Shown here: positions 12,901 to 24,439 of the stretch, piece after piece | Numbering within the stretch: the stretch's first letter is position 1 | Layout of the letters: each line of letters opens with the position of its first letter | Assembly (NCBI GenBank): GCA_914767715.1 | Contig: OU612072.1 | Location: 9,982,001-10,046,000 of the forward strand | Direction of reading: 5' to 3' | Source: Membranipora membranacea | Taxonomy: Eukaryota; Bryozoa; Gymnolaemata; Cheilostomatida; Membraniporidae | DNA: 64,000 nucleotides | The notes under the pieces: generated by a model | The model's input: only the letters and a program-made list of their open reading frames with translations | Told to the model about the DNA's origin: nothing | The model's database searches: none | Translations under genes and position numbers: made by a program

Positions 12901-14712
12901 TAAAAATAAGGAATCCATTTACTTAGTTTTCTACCCCTTTCTGACATACATAATGACATATGACACTATGACATATGATTGTTATATTATATCAGGTTTT
13001 TTCTTGTGACATAAATAATATCCAAATAATTTGTGGTGTGCGGCATTATGTGGTGAAGGCAGTGCTTAATATTGTTTGTTGTGTAGTCTCTAGTTTGCTG
13101 CATTTCTGTTTGACGTTGTTCGTAGACACCGACCTGTGTATTCCAGTTGGGAACGCATATGAAAGTCCCCTTATTTTGGACCGGCATACATATCTGATTG
13201 AAAGTGATACTTTCACGACAAATTGATAGTATAAATAAGTCTATTTCAGCTGCATTATCATCAATAGGCAATTATATTGCTCTACCATATTTTCGCTATA
13301 GTTTCGAAGTAATTTCTAATTTAGTGAAACAAAAACCAATTAAGGCCGTTCCGTTGCTGTGCCTTGATCTAGATCACAGTTTGCATAATTTTTTTTTTTA
13401 GAATAAAACAGTAGCTGCTTCGATAACCAGCTACCGTGATGCTAGATAGCAAGTTTTGTATTGCCACTTCCTATGATACTTAATGCTAACAACTATTTCC
13501 TCATTAAATGCAAGGTCGGAAAATGAAAAACAAGGTATCATATTTGGTGGAACAATGATACTCTGGTCTATGATGCCTCTCATATCACATAAATAATACT
13601 GTGTGATATATTATCCCTGGTTGCGGTATTAGAAGACTGAAACCTACGAAGCTGTAGGTATGAAACACATATATAACAAGCATAACATAATATGAAAAAA
13701 TGTTCTGCGATGGTGAATACATTTGAAGCAGCTAGGGGCTTGGCCTTCAGTGTTTGTTTTGCTTCACGCTGTACATATTTCATCAGACGATAGGGTACAT
13801 GTATCTTCTCTACATATGCATTTAAGTGGTGGAGTAACAGGTTTACCGCATCAAAATTGTACCTGACCTGGTGGAAGAGCTACTGAATTATCAGAGTGAC
13901 ACCCACCAGTGCATGGACATAATCATACCCTTTATTTTCAGGATGTCTGCTATCATGAATTCAGTTGTTGATAGTAAAATGATCACAAATGATATGTTGA
14001 TCTCCCTACTTTTTATTGTGATCGGAACCTAATAGAATCTACAATCTCCTTGTACTAATTATGTGCCATAGTAAGGCAATAATTCATCATTGTCCAGGTT
14101 GCTCGTTGTAGGGTGATCTATGTTTTTGTTAAAGGAAAAACAAACATTATTAGTCTCTCAATCTGGAGCCGCTGGACTGAATCTTTATGATTTTTGCGCA
14201 GATCTCGATCATTTTGCAAAATGAAGGTTAAATGAGGAAAAGCATCGGTTGTAACTTTCCAAATTATATTTTGATGTCATTAATATATCTCAACTAGAGG
14301 ACCAAACTATTAAAGACATTTTACAAAAAATGTTGTCTGATGTTTCTGTGATCAAGTTTTTGTCTCGCTCACATATTATTAAATTACATTTTAGACAAAC
14401 AAACTCTTTACTCTTAATCAGGGATGACTAGGGATGGGATTGTGAAAACAAACAGGATATAATCTGTAAGTCTACGGTGCAACAAAATGTGTATGATTGA
14501 CAGTGATATTGTGGGATGAGTGGTACAACCATACCTAGGCATCACTTGATAAACGTGCAATCTGCAAAACTACCTGAGCAAATTTGTCCGAAAAACTTGA
14601 TTGATGTGACAATGAGGCAGCACTGCAGTTAGCACAGAGCTGGTTCAGATTATGGAGACTTTCTTAACCTTTTCATTAACGTAACAACCATTGAACATTT
14701 TGCAATTTGTCA
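12901..14712. other. Intergenic, nothing recognised
   Basis: No domain-bearing frames, RNA genes or obvious repeats were recognised here. Open frames of 60-95 codons at 12975-13401 and 13580-13783 overlap on both strands and look like chance. Confidence 0.35.
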
Positions 14713-15366
14713 AGACTTAGTTTGAGGCTGCTCTTTCGTATCACATCTTATTCTCCATATTTTAATCTATCATGTTTGATAGAACTAGGCCTCCGGCAGG
14801 CACCCGTTACCCGAACAGGACAGAGCGGAGATAGGTGAGGATAGGTGAGGATGTTGAAAGAATGTTATGACCTCTCAAACTTCTAGGGTGATTGCCTGTT
14901 TGGATGTTTACCCAGTGGGACGTCACAACCATTATACTTATTATGAGTTATTACACTAATTATCGCGCAGATAAGATGATGATCAGTTCAGGCCTAGGTG
15001 GGAATCGAACCTGGGTCTCTGTATCTGCAGGCAACGACGCTACCATCGCACCACTAGGTAGATAACATAGCTCAGCGGTAGCGACGTTGCCTGCAAGGCC
15101 ATTTGGACCTGGGTTCGAGACCGCTACAAATCTGAACATGTTGATCATCAACCTATATAATAGTATATCGTAACAAGTATGATGGTTGTGACGTACCAAT
15201 GGGATTGCCGGCTAATTCTTACTGCCGATAGACTGCCGTCACCTTCGAAGTTTGAGAGGCCATAACTTCCTCAATATTTGGATTCTTAAGCTGGGATTCG
15301 CTCACATGATAGATTAAAATATGGAGAATAAGATGTGATACAAAAGAGCAGCCTCAAACTAAGTCT
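14713..15366. mobile_element. Two tRNA-headed SINEs arranged head to head (inverted pair)
   Basis: The minus copy (about 15057 to 14713) and the plus copy (about 15058 to 15366) both start with a tRNA-like head containing A-box and B-box sequence (ggttcgattcc on minus, gggttcgagac on plus) and a tRNA-Cys-like ttgcctgca segment. Each continues through a diverged body (shared ggttgtgacgt and agtttgagagg) to an almost identical 62-nt tail (14713-14774 against 15305-15366, one mismatch). The whole forms a hairpin-capable inverted repeat of 654 bp. Confidence 0.75.
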
Positions 15367-16615
15367 CTAAATTGGAAAACCCTTTCGATGCGGTAGAGCT
15401 GACAGTTCGTTGCAACAACACGTCCACCCCTATTTGTTCTGAGATTTTCGCATTTATCTAAATTTGACTCAGTAATTACAGAATAAAGTGTTAGATAACA
15501 ATTGATGATATGCAGTGATTGCTCCCCAAAAGGTCTAATCAAGAGTTTTAGATTATCTACTACTGCCAGTTTTGTTAAATCTGCATAAACTATAATCAAC
15601 TTAGAGATACCTAGATAGAGGGACTTACACTTAGCGTGGGCAGATGCAAAAATTAAAATTTAGATTTGTGTGTACAGGAATAGATAGAATTTCATCCCTC
15701 AGTATTTACAGGTTAATCACTTTCATCACCATTCCAATCATATATCATCCTTCTCTGATCATTAGGAATTGACTTGTTTGGTTTTCTAGTGGCAACCACA
15801 CGACAAATTCTTTCTATTTCTCATCTGTCTATGCTGACATACTTTTTTGTTATTTTGCTTGACTGATGATAAAGTTATTCAATTGGGTAAATGAGGGACC
15901 GCATAATTTTTATTTTCCTATTCTACTGTGGACGTGAAACAAACAATTGAGAGAGATGGTATGCGCTTTAGATGAATCTCATATCTCGTCAGATTCTTGT
16001 CTGTCTTATGAGCGCAGCAAAATGGTGTCAAAAACAGAAATTGTGACGCTCTCTGATATCATAGATTTCTGCAAGGATCACACAACCAGATTACTAGCAT
16101 CTGTGCATAAAGCCACTCAATTTGACAGGATCACTCAAACCCGATGATAATAATCACTGAGTATGAACGAACCTCCTGCGCTAATGTCACAAATTCTCTG
16201 TTGTGATTAGGATAGGAATTATCCTCCTACTTTGAAAAAGCAGAAGAAGATCATTGGACAAACTTTATGACTTATTCACAACAATAGTTTATTTGGCGCC
16301 GAAAAATGGCAGCCGTGTTTTGACAGTGCTCCAAATTCTCTCACTATTTATCAAGTTTTATTAACAGCCTGGCACACTACCAACAACCTGCCTCAAAACC
16401 AATAGAAAAACACTCTAACTGTTTTAGGGCCTACTCCATCCGATATTTAAACACAGTTTTTCGTAAATAGATTTGAAGTGTAATTTTTATATACAATTTT
16501 ATTCCGTATAACGTTTTATATCCATATATCTTTACATTACAATCAAGCTGAGCTTACTTTTAGTGAATATTTTTAGAGAGCACCCACATGAACATTTTTA
16601 TTTCTCTTCGTGAGA
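15367..16615. other. Intergenic, unassigned short open frames
   Basis: A minus frame (15354-15599, 81 aa) and a plus frame (15947-16147, 66 aa) have fairly balanced composition, but no recognised domain and no paired splice partners. I do not call them genes. Confidence 0.3.
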
Positions 16616-16621
16616 CAATAC

Positions 16622-17047
16622 AATACATACATACATACATACATACATACATACATACATACATACATACATACATACATACATACATACATACATACAT
16701 ACATACATACATACATACATACATACATACATACATACATACATACATACATACATACATACATACATACATACATACATACATACATACATACATACAT
16801 ACATACATACATACATACATACATACATACATACATACATACATACATACATACATACATACATACATACATACATACATACATACATACATACATACAT
16901 ACATACATACATACATACATACATACATACATACATACATACATACATACATACATACATACATACATACATACATACATACATACATACATACATACAT
17001 ACATACATACATACATACATACATACATACATACATACATACATACA

Positions 17048-17078
<31 letters not shown>

Positions 17079-17179
17079 CATACATACATACATACATACA
17101 TACATACATACATACATACATACATACATACATACATACATACATACATACATACATTACATACATACATACATACATT
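16622..17179. repeat. (ACAT)n tetranucleotide microsatellite, about 557 bp
   Basis: An almost pure array of about 139 units. Two single-T insertions (near 17049 and 17158), about 109 bp apart, shift its register. Long open frames on both strands (Tyr-Ile-His-Thr or Met-Tyr-Val-Cys repeats) are a trivial result of a 4-nt unit with no stop in any frame and are not genes. Confidence 0.97.
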
Positions 17180-18430
17180 GCTATCTGAGTAAAGATGCTT
17201 CTATCAATTAAACAACTTAATCAGCAACAATAGATAGCTATGGAAATGAGATAGGTATTGAATGCCTACTGATCACCACTGAGTGGTTTCAGCCAAACTT
17301 GAGTATCTAATCTGAACTACAAATTAATGACTATCATACTTCCTTCCTTGTCAATTTTTATTGAGATAAATATGAGGCTTAGTAAGTGCTGATTAAAAAT
17401 GGATCATCTTGAATCAGACATAACACATATCCGATCCGTTTGTGGTTGGATCCGAGGTCAAATATCCGAAATTCAACTCCAACCTCAAGAGGTCGTTCCA
17501 CTCCGAGCCAAGAGCGGATACAACGCAGGTGCTTTGATGTGTTAATCCAGCAGTTAATCGGTGATTATACTTAAGTTGGTTTTAATGTTTATTTGTGCCT
17601 CTTGTCCACACAAATGTACTATATAGGAGAGACAATGGTATGTGGTTGGAAAAGACTGTTTTTGCAACTTTGTGCATTCATATTAGTAATACCATTTTCT
17701 AACCCTACTTTTGCATGCAAGGCAATTTCATATTTCACTACCAGAATATGTGTACGAGCAAACTTTTTCTCACAACCTTTTAGCTAGTGATAGATATACT
17801 ATCAATCAATCAGCACTTAGTACAACTCATGAGAGACATCCATCAGATCATGTGCAATTTGGAAAAGACAGACAAGCTACCAAACAAGCATGCTTGGACC
17901 TACATTACCCAGTCAGGCAATGCAAGATGTACAGCGATTGGCAAATAAAAAGACATTACAAAATTATTATTCCTGATTCAGACTCATTTATAACAGGATA
18001 ATGCAAATGTCAATTTTATACTATAATTCTTTGAAGGACCACACCAAGGCTGTTGTGGGCCGATGATAAACTGTGGCTCGCAAAGTTAGCGAGAGTTTGA
18101 CTATTTGTTTGATCGTTGTGGCTTCTAGAGTTTCAATGTATCGTTATCACAAGCAGGTATAAAATATCACATAATATCAAGTAATAAATACATCAGAGGC
18201 GTAACAGATCAAAGCCTCCTCGTTCCTGCTAATATGAGATCTTGTTTTGCAGTTTCTGATCTTTGAAGAGTCTAGATAATGGCTATTGCCATGAAATATC
18301 CGCCAGCATTGATGGATGGATGGATTTATTACTATCACTGATAAAAAAAACCCGTAAAAATTCGTTGTATACACTGGCAAACGACAAAACATAGAAAAAT
18401 CAGGTCTCTGTGGAACAAGTTAAAAAAATA
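17180..18430. other. Intergenic, includes a scrap of the NHL-gene flank
   Basis: Positions about 18140-18300 resemble 4430-4550 (shared tatcacataatat... and gatctt-gttttgc-gtttctga patterns), so another piece of the duplicated flank may lie here. Overlapping plus frames at 17593-17787 and 17711-18001 have no recognised domain. Confidence 0.35.
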
Positions 18431-18444
18431 GAGTGTGAATCAGC

Positions 18445-19285
18445 CACCTCTGTACTTAATGGTGCCGTAACATCCTGATGGGAATTTATTTAGGAACTAA
18501 TTTATAAAGTGATCTTCATCGTGTATATATCTGGGTGCGAATGTCTTAGTTTGGGTGGTCATCAGAGCATCGATATCAGGGTGCTCGATGCCTAGCTTGA
18601 CAGCGTATTTTAAAAGTTTACGTAATATGTGCTTCTTATCAGTTGCATAGATTGATTTAAACAGTATTGGTAGACATTAGGTAATTAGAGATACAATGAA
18701 ACTTTTAGATAACATATTATTAGAAAGAGGCTTGGAACTGAGGTACACAAAACATTTAACAGTGTACATCCTTTGCGAGGCTGTTGTCAACACTGATTGC
18801 ACATCTTCTTGAAAACCTAAATTATCATCAACTGTGATGCCAAGATATCTCACTTTATCACACATAATAATATCAGTTCCATTTGAAAGCAGAGCTAGAG
18901 TATTAGGTTTGACAAGCTGAGTTGAAAACATCATTTCTTGTGGCTTAGTAAGGTTTAACAAAAGATTCAAATCACTGCACAGCTTAGAAATTCTACTGAT
19001 ATCATCAAAATAGGAATGAAAATCTGACTGATTGCCTATGCAGCCCTCTGCGTATTTAATAACAGTTACATTACTCAAATCACAGGTAATCTTTTTTGTA
19101 TAAATAGAAAACAAAAGGAAGGATAAGCAACAACCCTGGGGAGTGCAAGTGCTAGTCATGATTGGTGTGGAAGTTAAGCCATCAGCTATTGTTCTTTGAG
19201 TATGCTTGTATACCCATCCAGTTACATTGTAGTCAAGAAACAGACATCTGGCATAGCTGGAGGCTTTCTGATCAATAAAGTTGGT
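18445..19285 (-). mobile_element. Defective non-LTR retrotransposon (LINE) reverse-transcriptase fragment
   Basis: An open frame at 18677-19159, extended in frame to about 19285, reads FIDQKASSYARCLFLDY, then TPQGCCLSFLLFSIYT, then VIKYAEGC, then VRYLGITVDDN. These are the palm motifs of CR1/Jockey-like reverse transcriptases. The catalytic YADD box is YAEG, and the segment after the first Asp motif is deleted or changed, so the enzyme would be inactive. Downstream, in another frame, is the ORF2 tail (LLKYAVKLGIEHPDIDALMT, then HDEDHFIN with a stop). The 5' part of the element is absent. Confidence 0.85.
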
Positions 19286-19479
19286 GACGGTTGTAGTGAG
19301 ACATAAGAGTCAGAGGTTAGAAGCCGCAAGACACATCTTTGCACCAAGCAAACACAGAAAATTTAATGATATCAAGTAGTTCACAAAAACCCTGCTTCGC
19401 TCATTGTTGTTATCAACAAAGCTACCCCAGCATAGGGTAGAAACACTTATAATTATCTGTTATCACTAATTCAGTTATC

Positions 19480-20250
19480 AATCAGGAAACAATTTCAGAA
19501 TAGATTGGGGTAGAAATAGGGTAGCATAGGGTAGGAAACTTTATATATGGAATTCATAATTTACCGAATTGAAATGATCATCAATCAAAAGGACTGCATG
19601 AAATGAAAGAACTGAGGAGTGACAGCAGGGTGGACGCTAAATAGCAATGACAAATAGTAATGCACGAAGAAGGATGATGCATTAACATGATGGAAATTGT
19701 GTCGAAAGCCCATCACTCAACTTGACCTAAAATAAAAATAAATTTCTTCAAATGGTTTCAGTGCTGCTATAATTTTAATCTGATCATCTAAAAAGCTGTA
19801 TTTAAAAAATGAAGTTGGCCCACCCAATGACAGCAATATCTGGCGCTCTCGAGACGTGTCATTCATACATAAACATAACAGCCTTGGCAAAATAGGTTAC
19901 AACTTGTAACTATGGCTTGATTAACCCTAAGAGTCAGCAGGGCAGTAGAATACTGATACAATAAAAAAATATGTTATGTATGTCTAAGACTTTTGCAGTT
20001 TCTACTATTTCAATATACTGGTAACACAATGTAACATTATATTCTAATATGAGCTTGTAATTACTGCTTCCCCAATCATCGAAATCCAAGCTTTAGTTTC
20101 CCTCTTAATATAAGATCCTCGACTTTCAAGCTTCAAATGACACTATCAGGTTTAGATCATCAGTTAAAACATTCAAATATTGCTTCTCAAAATATCAGTT
20201 ACAACCAACATTAGAGCTTCATTTCCCCCTGAATTAGAGACCTTGTTTTT
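19480..20250. repeat. Partial copy of the NHL-gene flank (duplicate E)
   Basis: Segments such as ggaaact-tatatatggaa, atgatcatcaa and gtgacagc-gggt resemble 5007-5060 and 2760-2790, and 19985-20045 resembles 365-410. Matches are patchy, so the block is older or more deleted than duplicates A-D. Confidence 0.4.
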
Positions 20251-20660
20251 CATCTTTTGACCTTGTGAATCGCATCGATGGTTAAACAGCTAACTAACAA
20301 AATATCCTATTGAAAATACACCAACCCTTGCTTTGCACGAACTGCTTACAAGTGAGACCATGATCAACATCAATGTCAAAGTTTGCATGAATCACTTTTG
20401 CCCTGTACCATAATCTTCAGCTGAGTGGTGAATGACTATTTCAAGTGTAAAAATGTCAGCCAAATCTTCTATCATAAAATACAGATTGTTTAGCGGAAAA
20501 GTCAAACGACTTGTTTTGACATCAACCGGTGCATCTTGACACAATTTTTTTGTTGAGAACTGTCTTTCAGGTAGAAGTAAAAATAATCTATATAGTATAC
20601 AGTCGATATGCGGTGATGATGAAGACAACAAATTGAGATACATAACTAGTTTGCCTCACG

Positions 20661-20763
20661 ATGCACGATGTAAGAAATTTACTATTTATCAGTCTCGTCT
20701 TTAGCCATATGGTTGATGCAAACTCATGCACTTACATAAAAGGCAACATCATTTTAGATCAAG
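20661..20763 (+). CDS. Candidate orphan first exon encoding a signal peptide
   Basis: The ATG at 20661 opens 34 codons with a basic-then-hydrophobic start (MHDVRNLLFISLVFSHMVDA), then NSCTYIKGNIILDQ, ending at a good donor (gtatgt) in phase 1. This is how secreted-protein genes often begin. I could not find a matching downstream exon before the RhoGEF 3' end at 21.9 kb, so it may be a relic, a real exon whose partner lies beyond the opposite-strand gene, or chance. Confidence 0.3.
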
Positions 20764-21924
20764 GTATGTATAATTTGCTCGCATTTGGAGGTACTCCCCT
20801 TAAACATATCATGCTCGGATGGCTTTATGTCTGTAGGGAATGAGGGACACCAAAACTTGGTGAAACTTTAGTCAAGGTTGTGGTAGACTTACAGACATCT
20901 CAAGATGTTATGTGAAAAAAGGCATCTGTTTTTCGCCGATCAACCCGATCAAGCATGAGCAAGTTATTATCTGCGCTGTCTGGACTGAATTAATCTAAAC
21001 TTCATCCAGCTCCTAGACTTAGACCCTGACAGGTCTGAGATCAAAATAAGTGAGTTTCCAGTGATATATTTGTATATATATACACACACATACATATACA
21101 CACATATATATATATATATATTTATACATATATATATATTTACTTCTGTTGTCAATCTACAATAAACTTTTTAAACATGCCATTGAGACATCTTTGTGGC
21201 ACTATTGCTGCGGCGCAGAGAGACTTCTATCATTGAGTTGATATGCAACAACAAAGTTGCATGTACTGCAAAGCTTGTGAATAAATAAAAGGAAGAAGAA
21301 CTGGAAAACTGTGGTGTTTATCTGCATAGCCTTATTAGCAGCTATGATCATCAGGGAAAATGGAATGACCAACATGACTGGAGACAAGACTATTACACAA
21401 TCATCCATTTTGATGTTTGAAAGACCCATAATTTAAATGAATGATGATATGATGCGAGAATCAAGTTCTCAGAGGGAGTAAGGGGTTGTGATGAAACACA
21501 ATTATCATAACAAAGATTTTTTAGTCACTACTCATTGACCTTTGCAAAGAAGAAGAAAAAGGGCAAATTTGTTTATGTTTAGTATTTGAATTTCATATTG
21601 TTATAAACTTCCAATATCATATCTCTCAGTTAAAAATTAAAACAAATATCAAAAGGAAAATTCGCATTGTAACAAAATGCACTACATAGATCTATATGGG
21701 CATATTACGTAAAAAATAAATAGCATTGTATGCACGTGTTTTCCTTCTAAAATATATCATTCTCTTGCAAACCATCAGTGGCATAATACAGTGAATCTCA
21801 AATGATGAACATAAAGTTATTTTAAATTATTATAATGATAGTGATTTGATCGAATATCAGGTAGCCAAGAAAAAGAAGCTTATACATTAAGGGAGGAGAT
21901 AGCCTACCAAACCGTGTTTCAATT
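20764..21924. other. 3' intergenic region and probable 3' UTR of the RhoGEF gene
   Basis: The region contains a (TA)/(CA)-rich simple repeat at 21070-21145. The RhoGEF 3' UTR should lie immediately left of 21925 on the minus strand; I could not fix a polyadenylation signal. No other gene is recognised. Confidence 0.4.
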
Positions 21925-24439
21925 CTAAACTTTATTTGTTTTGGTGTCATAGTTTGAATCCTGCTTCAACGACTCCTTTAGTTCTAGTACTGATGTGTTT
22001 GTCGGTTTGGTGAACGCCTGGCTAAATGATGATATCTTTGAGAATGTTGAGCTCTTTTTTAGGTCTTTCAGTCTTCAAAAGAAAAGAAACATAGTGAGGC
22101 AAACCAAAACAGATAATACCTAGCATATACGGGAACATTCGGGTACCTGAACAACATTGGATATAATCTAGATATACATATACATATATCAAAAGTGTGG
22201 GATTTTACTAGGATTTGGGTACACTAATACATATCCCCATCTCCTTCAAATCATGTTATTTATTTGGTGTAAACGTGGTAATTATGCTAGCAGGTGAGCA
22301 GGACGGAACGGTTAGAGCGAAGCTACATATTCCTAATACCAATGCTGCAACTTCCGATTAATGAAACAGCAAAATACAGTATTTTCTTCATGTTCTCTTT
22401 ACCTGTGGCTATCTTTCCGAAGAAAATAAACAAAACTAAGAGTAAGATTAAACTAAGGTTTGCACAAATCCCGCAAAATTCCATTTTACCATTAAATATG
22501 GCCACCTGAGGACGCTTTGGGGTGCAACAATCAAACTACTTCAAAGTTCACCTGGTTGGACTCGAACCAAACCGGAATAGCAAGCAACCACCCCCTATTC
22601 GCTACAAAGAGTTGTGCGCTCGCATCCCACAAGCTCATGATTTCATCGCATCAACACAAAAAGTCAGCAATTTAACAATACAGTATATTTTTTTACCTGT
22701 CAAGGATGTTTGTAGATACAGGATGGCTGATGATTGTGTCTACTGAACTGATGATAAGCTTGTTTGTGGAATGGGAGGGTAGTGATTTGGAACGAGGCAG
22801 TGATTTACACTTCCGCCTTCTACTACTTTCACTGTCATCTGGATCACAGGCTAGAAGCGAATATATATCAATGATGAGATCTGATCAAAGTATTTGCAAC
22901 CTAAGAACTCAATTTTTTCTACAAGTTTGCTACAGTTCAAACCTTACAGGTGATACCTGATCGACCACTCAAAATAAATGACCCCTTATATGTCATATTG
23001 GTCCTTTTACAGATGAAAAGTTGTTTTGAACATAATCACTCTTCAATGTATTCCTCTGATTCATATTTCGGTCAACTTTTCGTATTAGGAATAGTGACAG
23101 TTTATACTCAATTCACAACATTTGGAAGGGGATTATCAATTTCTTCCGACATCTTCACAAGAGCGATTAATTTGTTGACATTGTTAAATAACATTGTGAA
23201 TTCACGGCTACGCTTATAATTGAGGTTATCATAACTCCTTTCAGTTGCCATTTTGTGAATTGCCTACCTGATGCTTTGTTGATAGTGTCTGTATCACAGC
23301 TGTGGTGTCGGGTGTTTTTCCCTCTCCTTTGCCTCTCCCTTGAAGGACTAAGTGTTCGAGTTCTGATCACGGGTGACATTTTACGTCGATTGTTATTGAA
23401 TTCAGGGGAGGTTATTCCGCTTTCTTCTCCTTCACTATAGATGGCGCTATCTCTCATTTCATCATCAGAGTTGAGTGATTCTAAAGCCTCCAAAGTTTGT
23501 CGCTCATACAAGTCGTTACACTCTGAGCCAGAGTCAAAGTCACACTGTTGAACTCCTGAATCTGCCTTACTGCCCGAGTCTACAAAAAGAATTATACCAC
23601 TGTTTAATATTTTTATTGCTAAACCATTATCAAAACATAGAAAGATATGGATGGGCTGTCACCATAGACTTAATATATTAGACTTAGTATATTAGGTCTA
23701 TGGTTGTCACAAAAGGTAGTTCTAGATCTCTATTGTCTGAATGATTGTTCAACTGATCACAAACTCTGTTTGCTTGCTGGAATAGTAGGCATGACCAGAG
23801 AACTTGCTCAAATAATCCCACTGATTGGTTGAAGACATGGTTCCAACTGTAGGGAATGTATGAGAGTTCTTACCATTTTCATCGTCACTGTCTAACATGA
23901 CCTTGAACTTTCTTATTCTTGAGCTGCTTGTCCTCCTGAGCCTGATTGAGTTCACACGTTTTGTCTGCTGGTTGGTAGGGCTGACCACAGTAGTCTCCGA
24001 TAAGTTCGTAGCAGAAGGAATTTCCTCCTCTTGGCATACCGAATCTGATGATAGCTGAAAAGGAAACAAATAAGAGTAAATCGATAATTCAGAACAAAAT
24101 GATAATAATTATTGTTGGTGATTGGGTTCAGTGTCGACCATGTTTAAATTATCTAGTTGGTTGCTCGATACTAAAATAAATGATCAGCGTAGATTGTTGG
24201 AAAATAAATATTGGCAACCACTTTTGGCAAAAAAAAGTAGAAACATCTGAAAGAAGCTGAATTGCACACTCACCCTCTCCCGCATAGCTTTCAATCTCTT
24301 GTAGGCATCATCTTTAGTGCTTTTGATTCGAGTGCTGTACTTTCTGGCCATTTTGTAAACCTTACTGTTGCGATTGACAGAGTAGCTATTGCCTGTTGAC
24401 AACTTTCTTGCACTATTCTCTTCACTCAACTCGGAGGAT
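21925..24439 (-). CDS. RhoGEF C-terminal exons 17-21
   Basis: Exons 24439-24274, 24054-23874, 23579-23268, 22850-22697 and 22072-21925. The first holds VYKMARKYSTRIKSTKDDAY, a basic helical motif found near the C-terminus of PLEKHG proteins. The others are Ser/Arg-rich (RTRTLSPSRERQRRG, then KSLPRSKSLPSHS). The last exon uses a gaag acceptor after a T-rich tract and ends NKV-stop at 21925. A shift of that acceptor to 22060 would give a shorter end, so the last exon is the least certain. Confidence 0.8.

Noticed and set aside
16560-17211. Open frames of about 200 codons on both strands (Tyr-Ile-His-Thr and Met-Tyr-Val-Cys repeats)
   Set aside because: They are produced by the (ACAT)n microsatellite, which has no stop codon in any frame.
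17593-18001. Overlapping plus frames with a hydrophobic segment
   Set aside because: The frames overlap, have no motif, and lie beside duplicated non-coding flank.
22323-22505. Minus frame of 60 codons with a hydrophobic stretch
   Set aside because: It lies in the last RhoGEF intron, overlaps a plus frame of equal length, and has no motif or splice partner.
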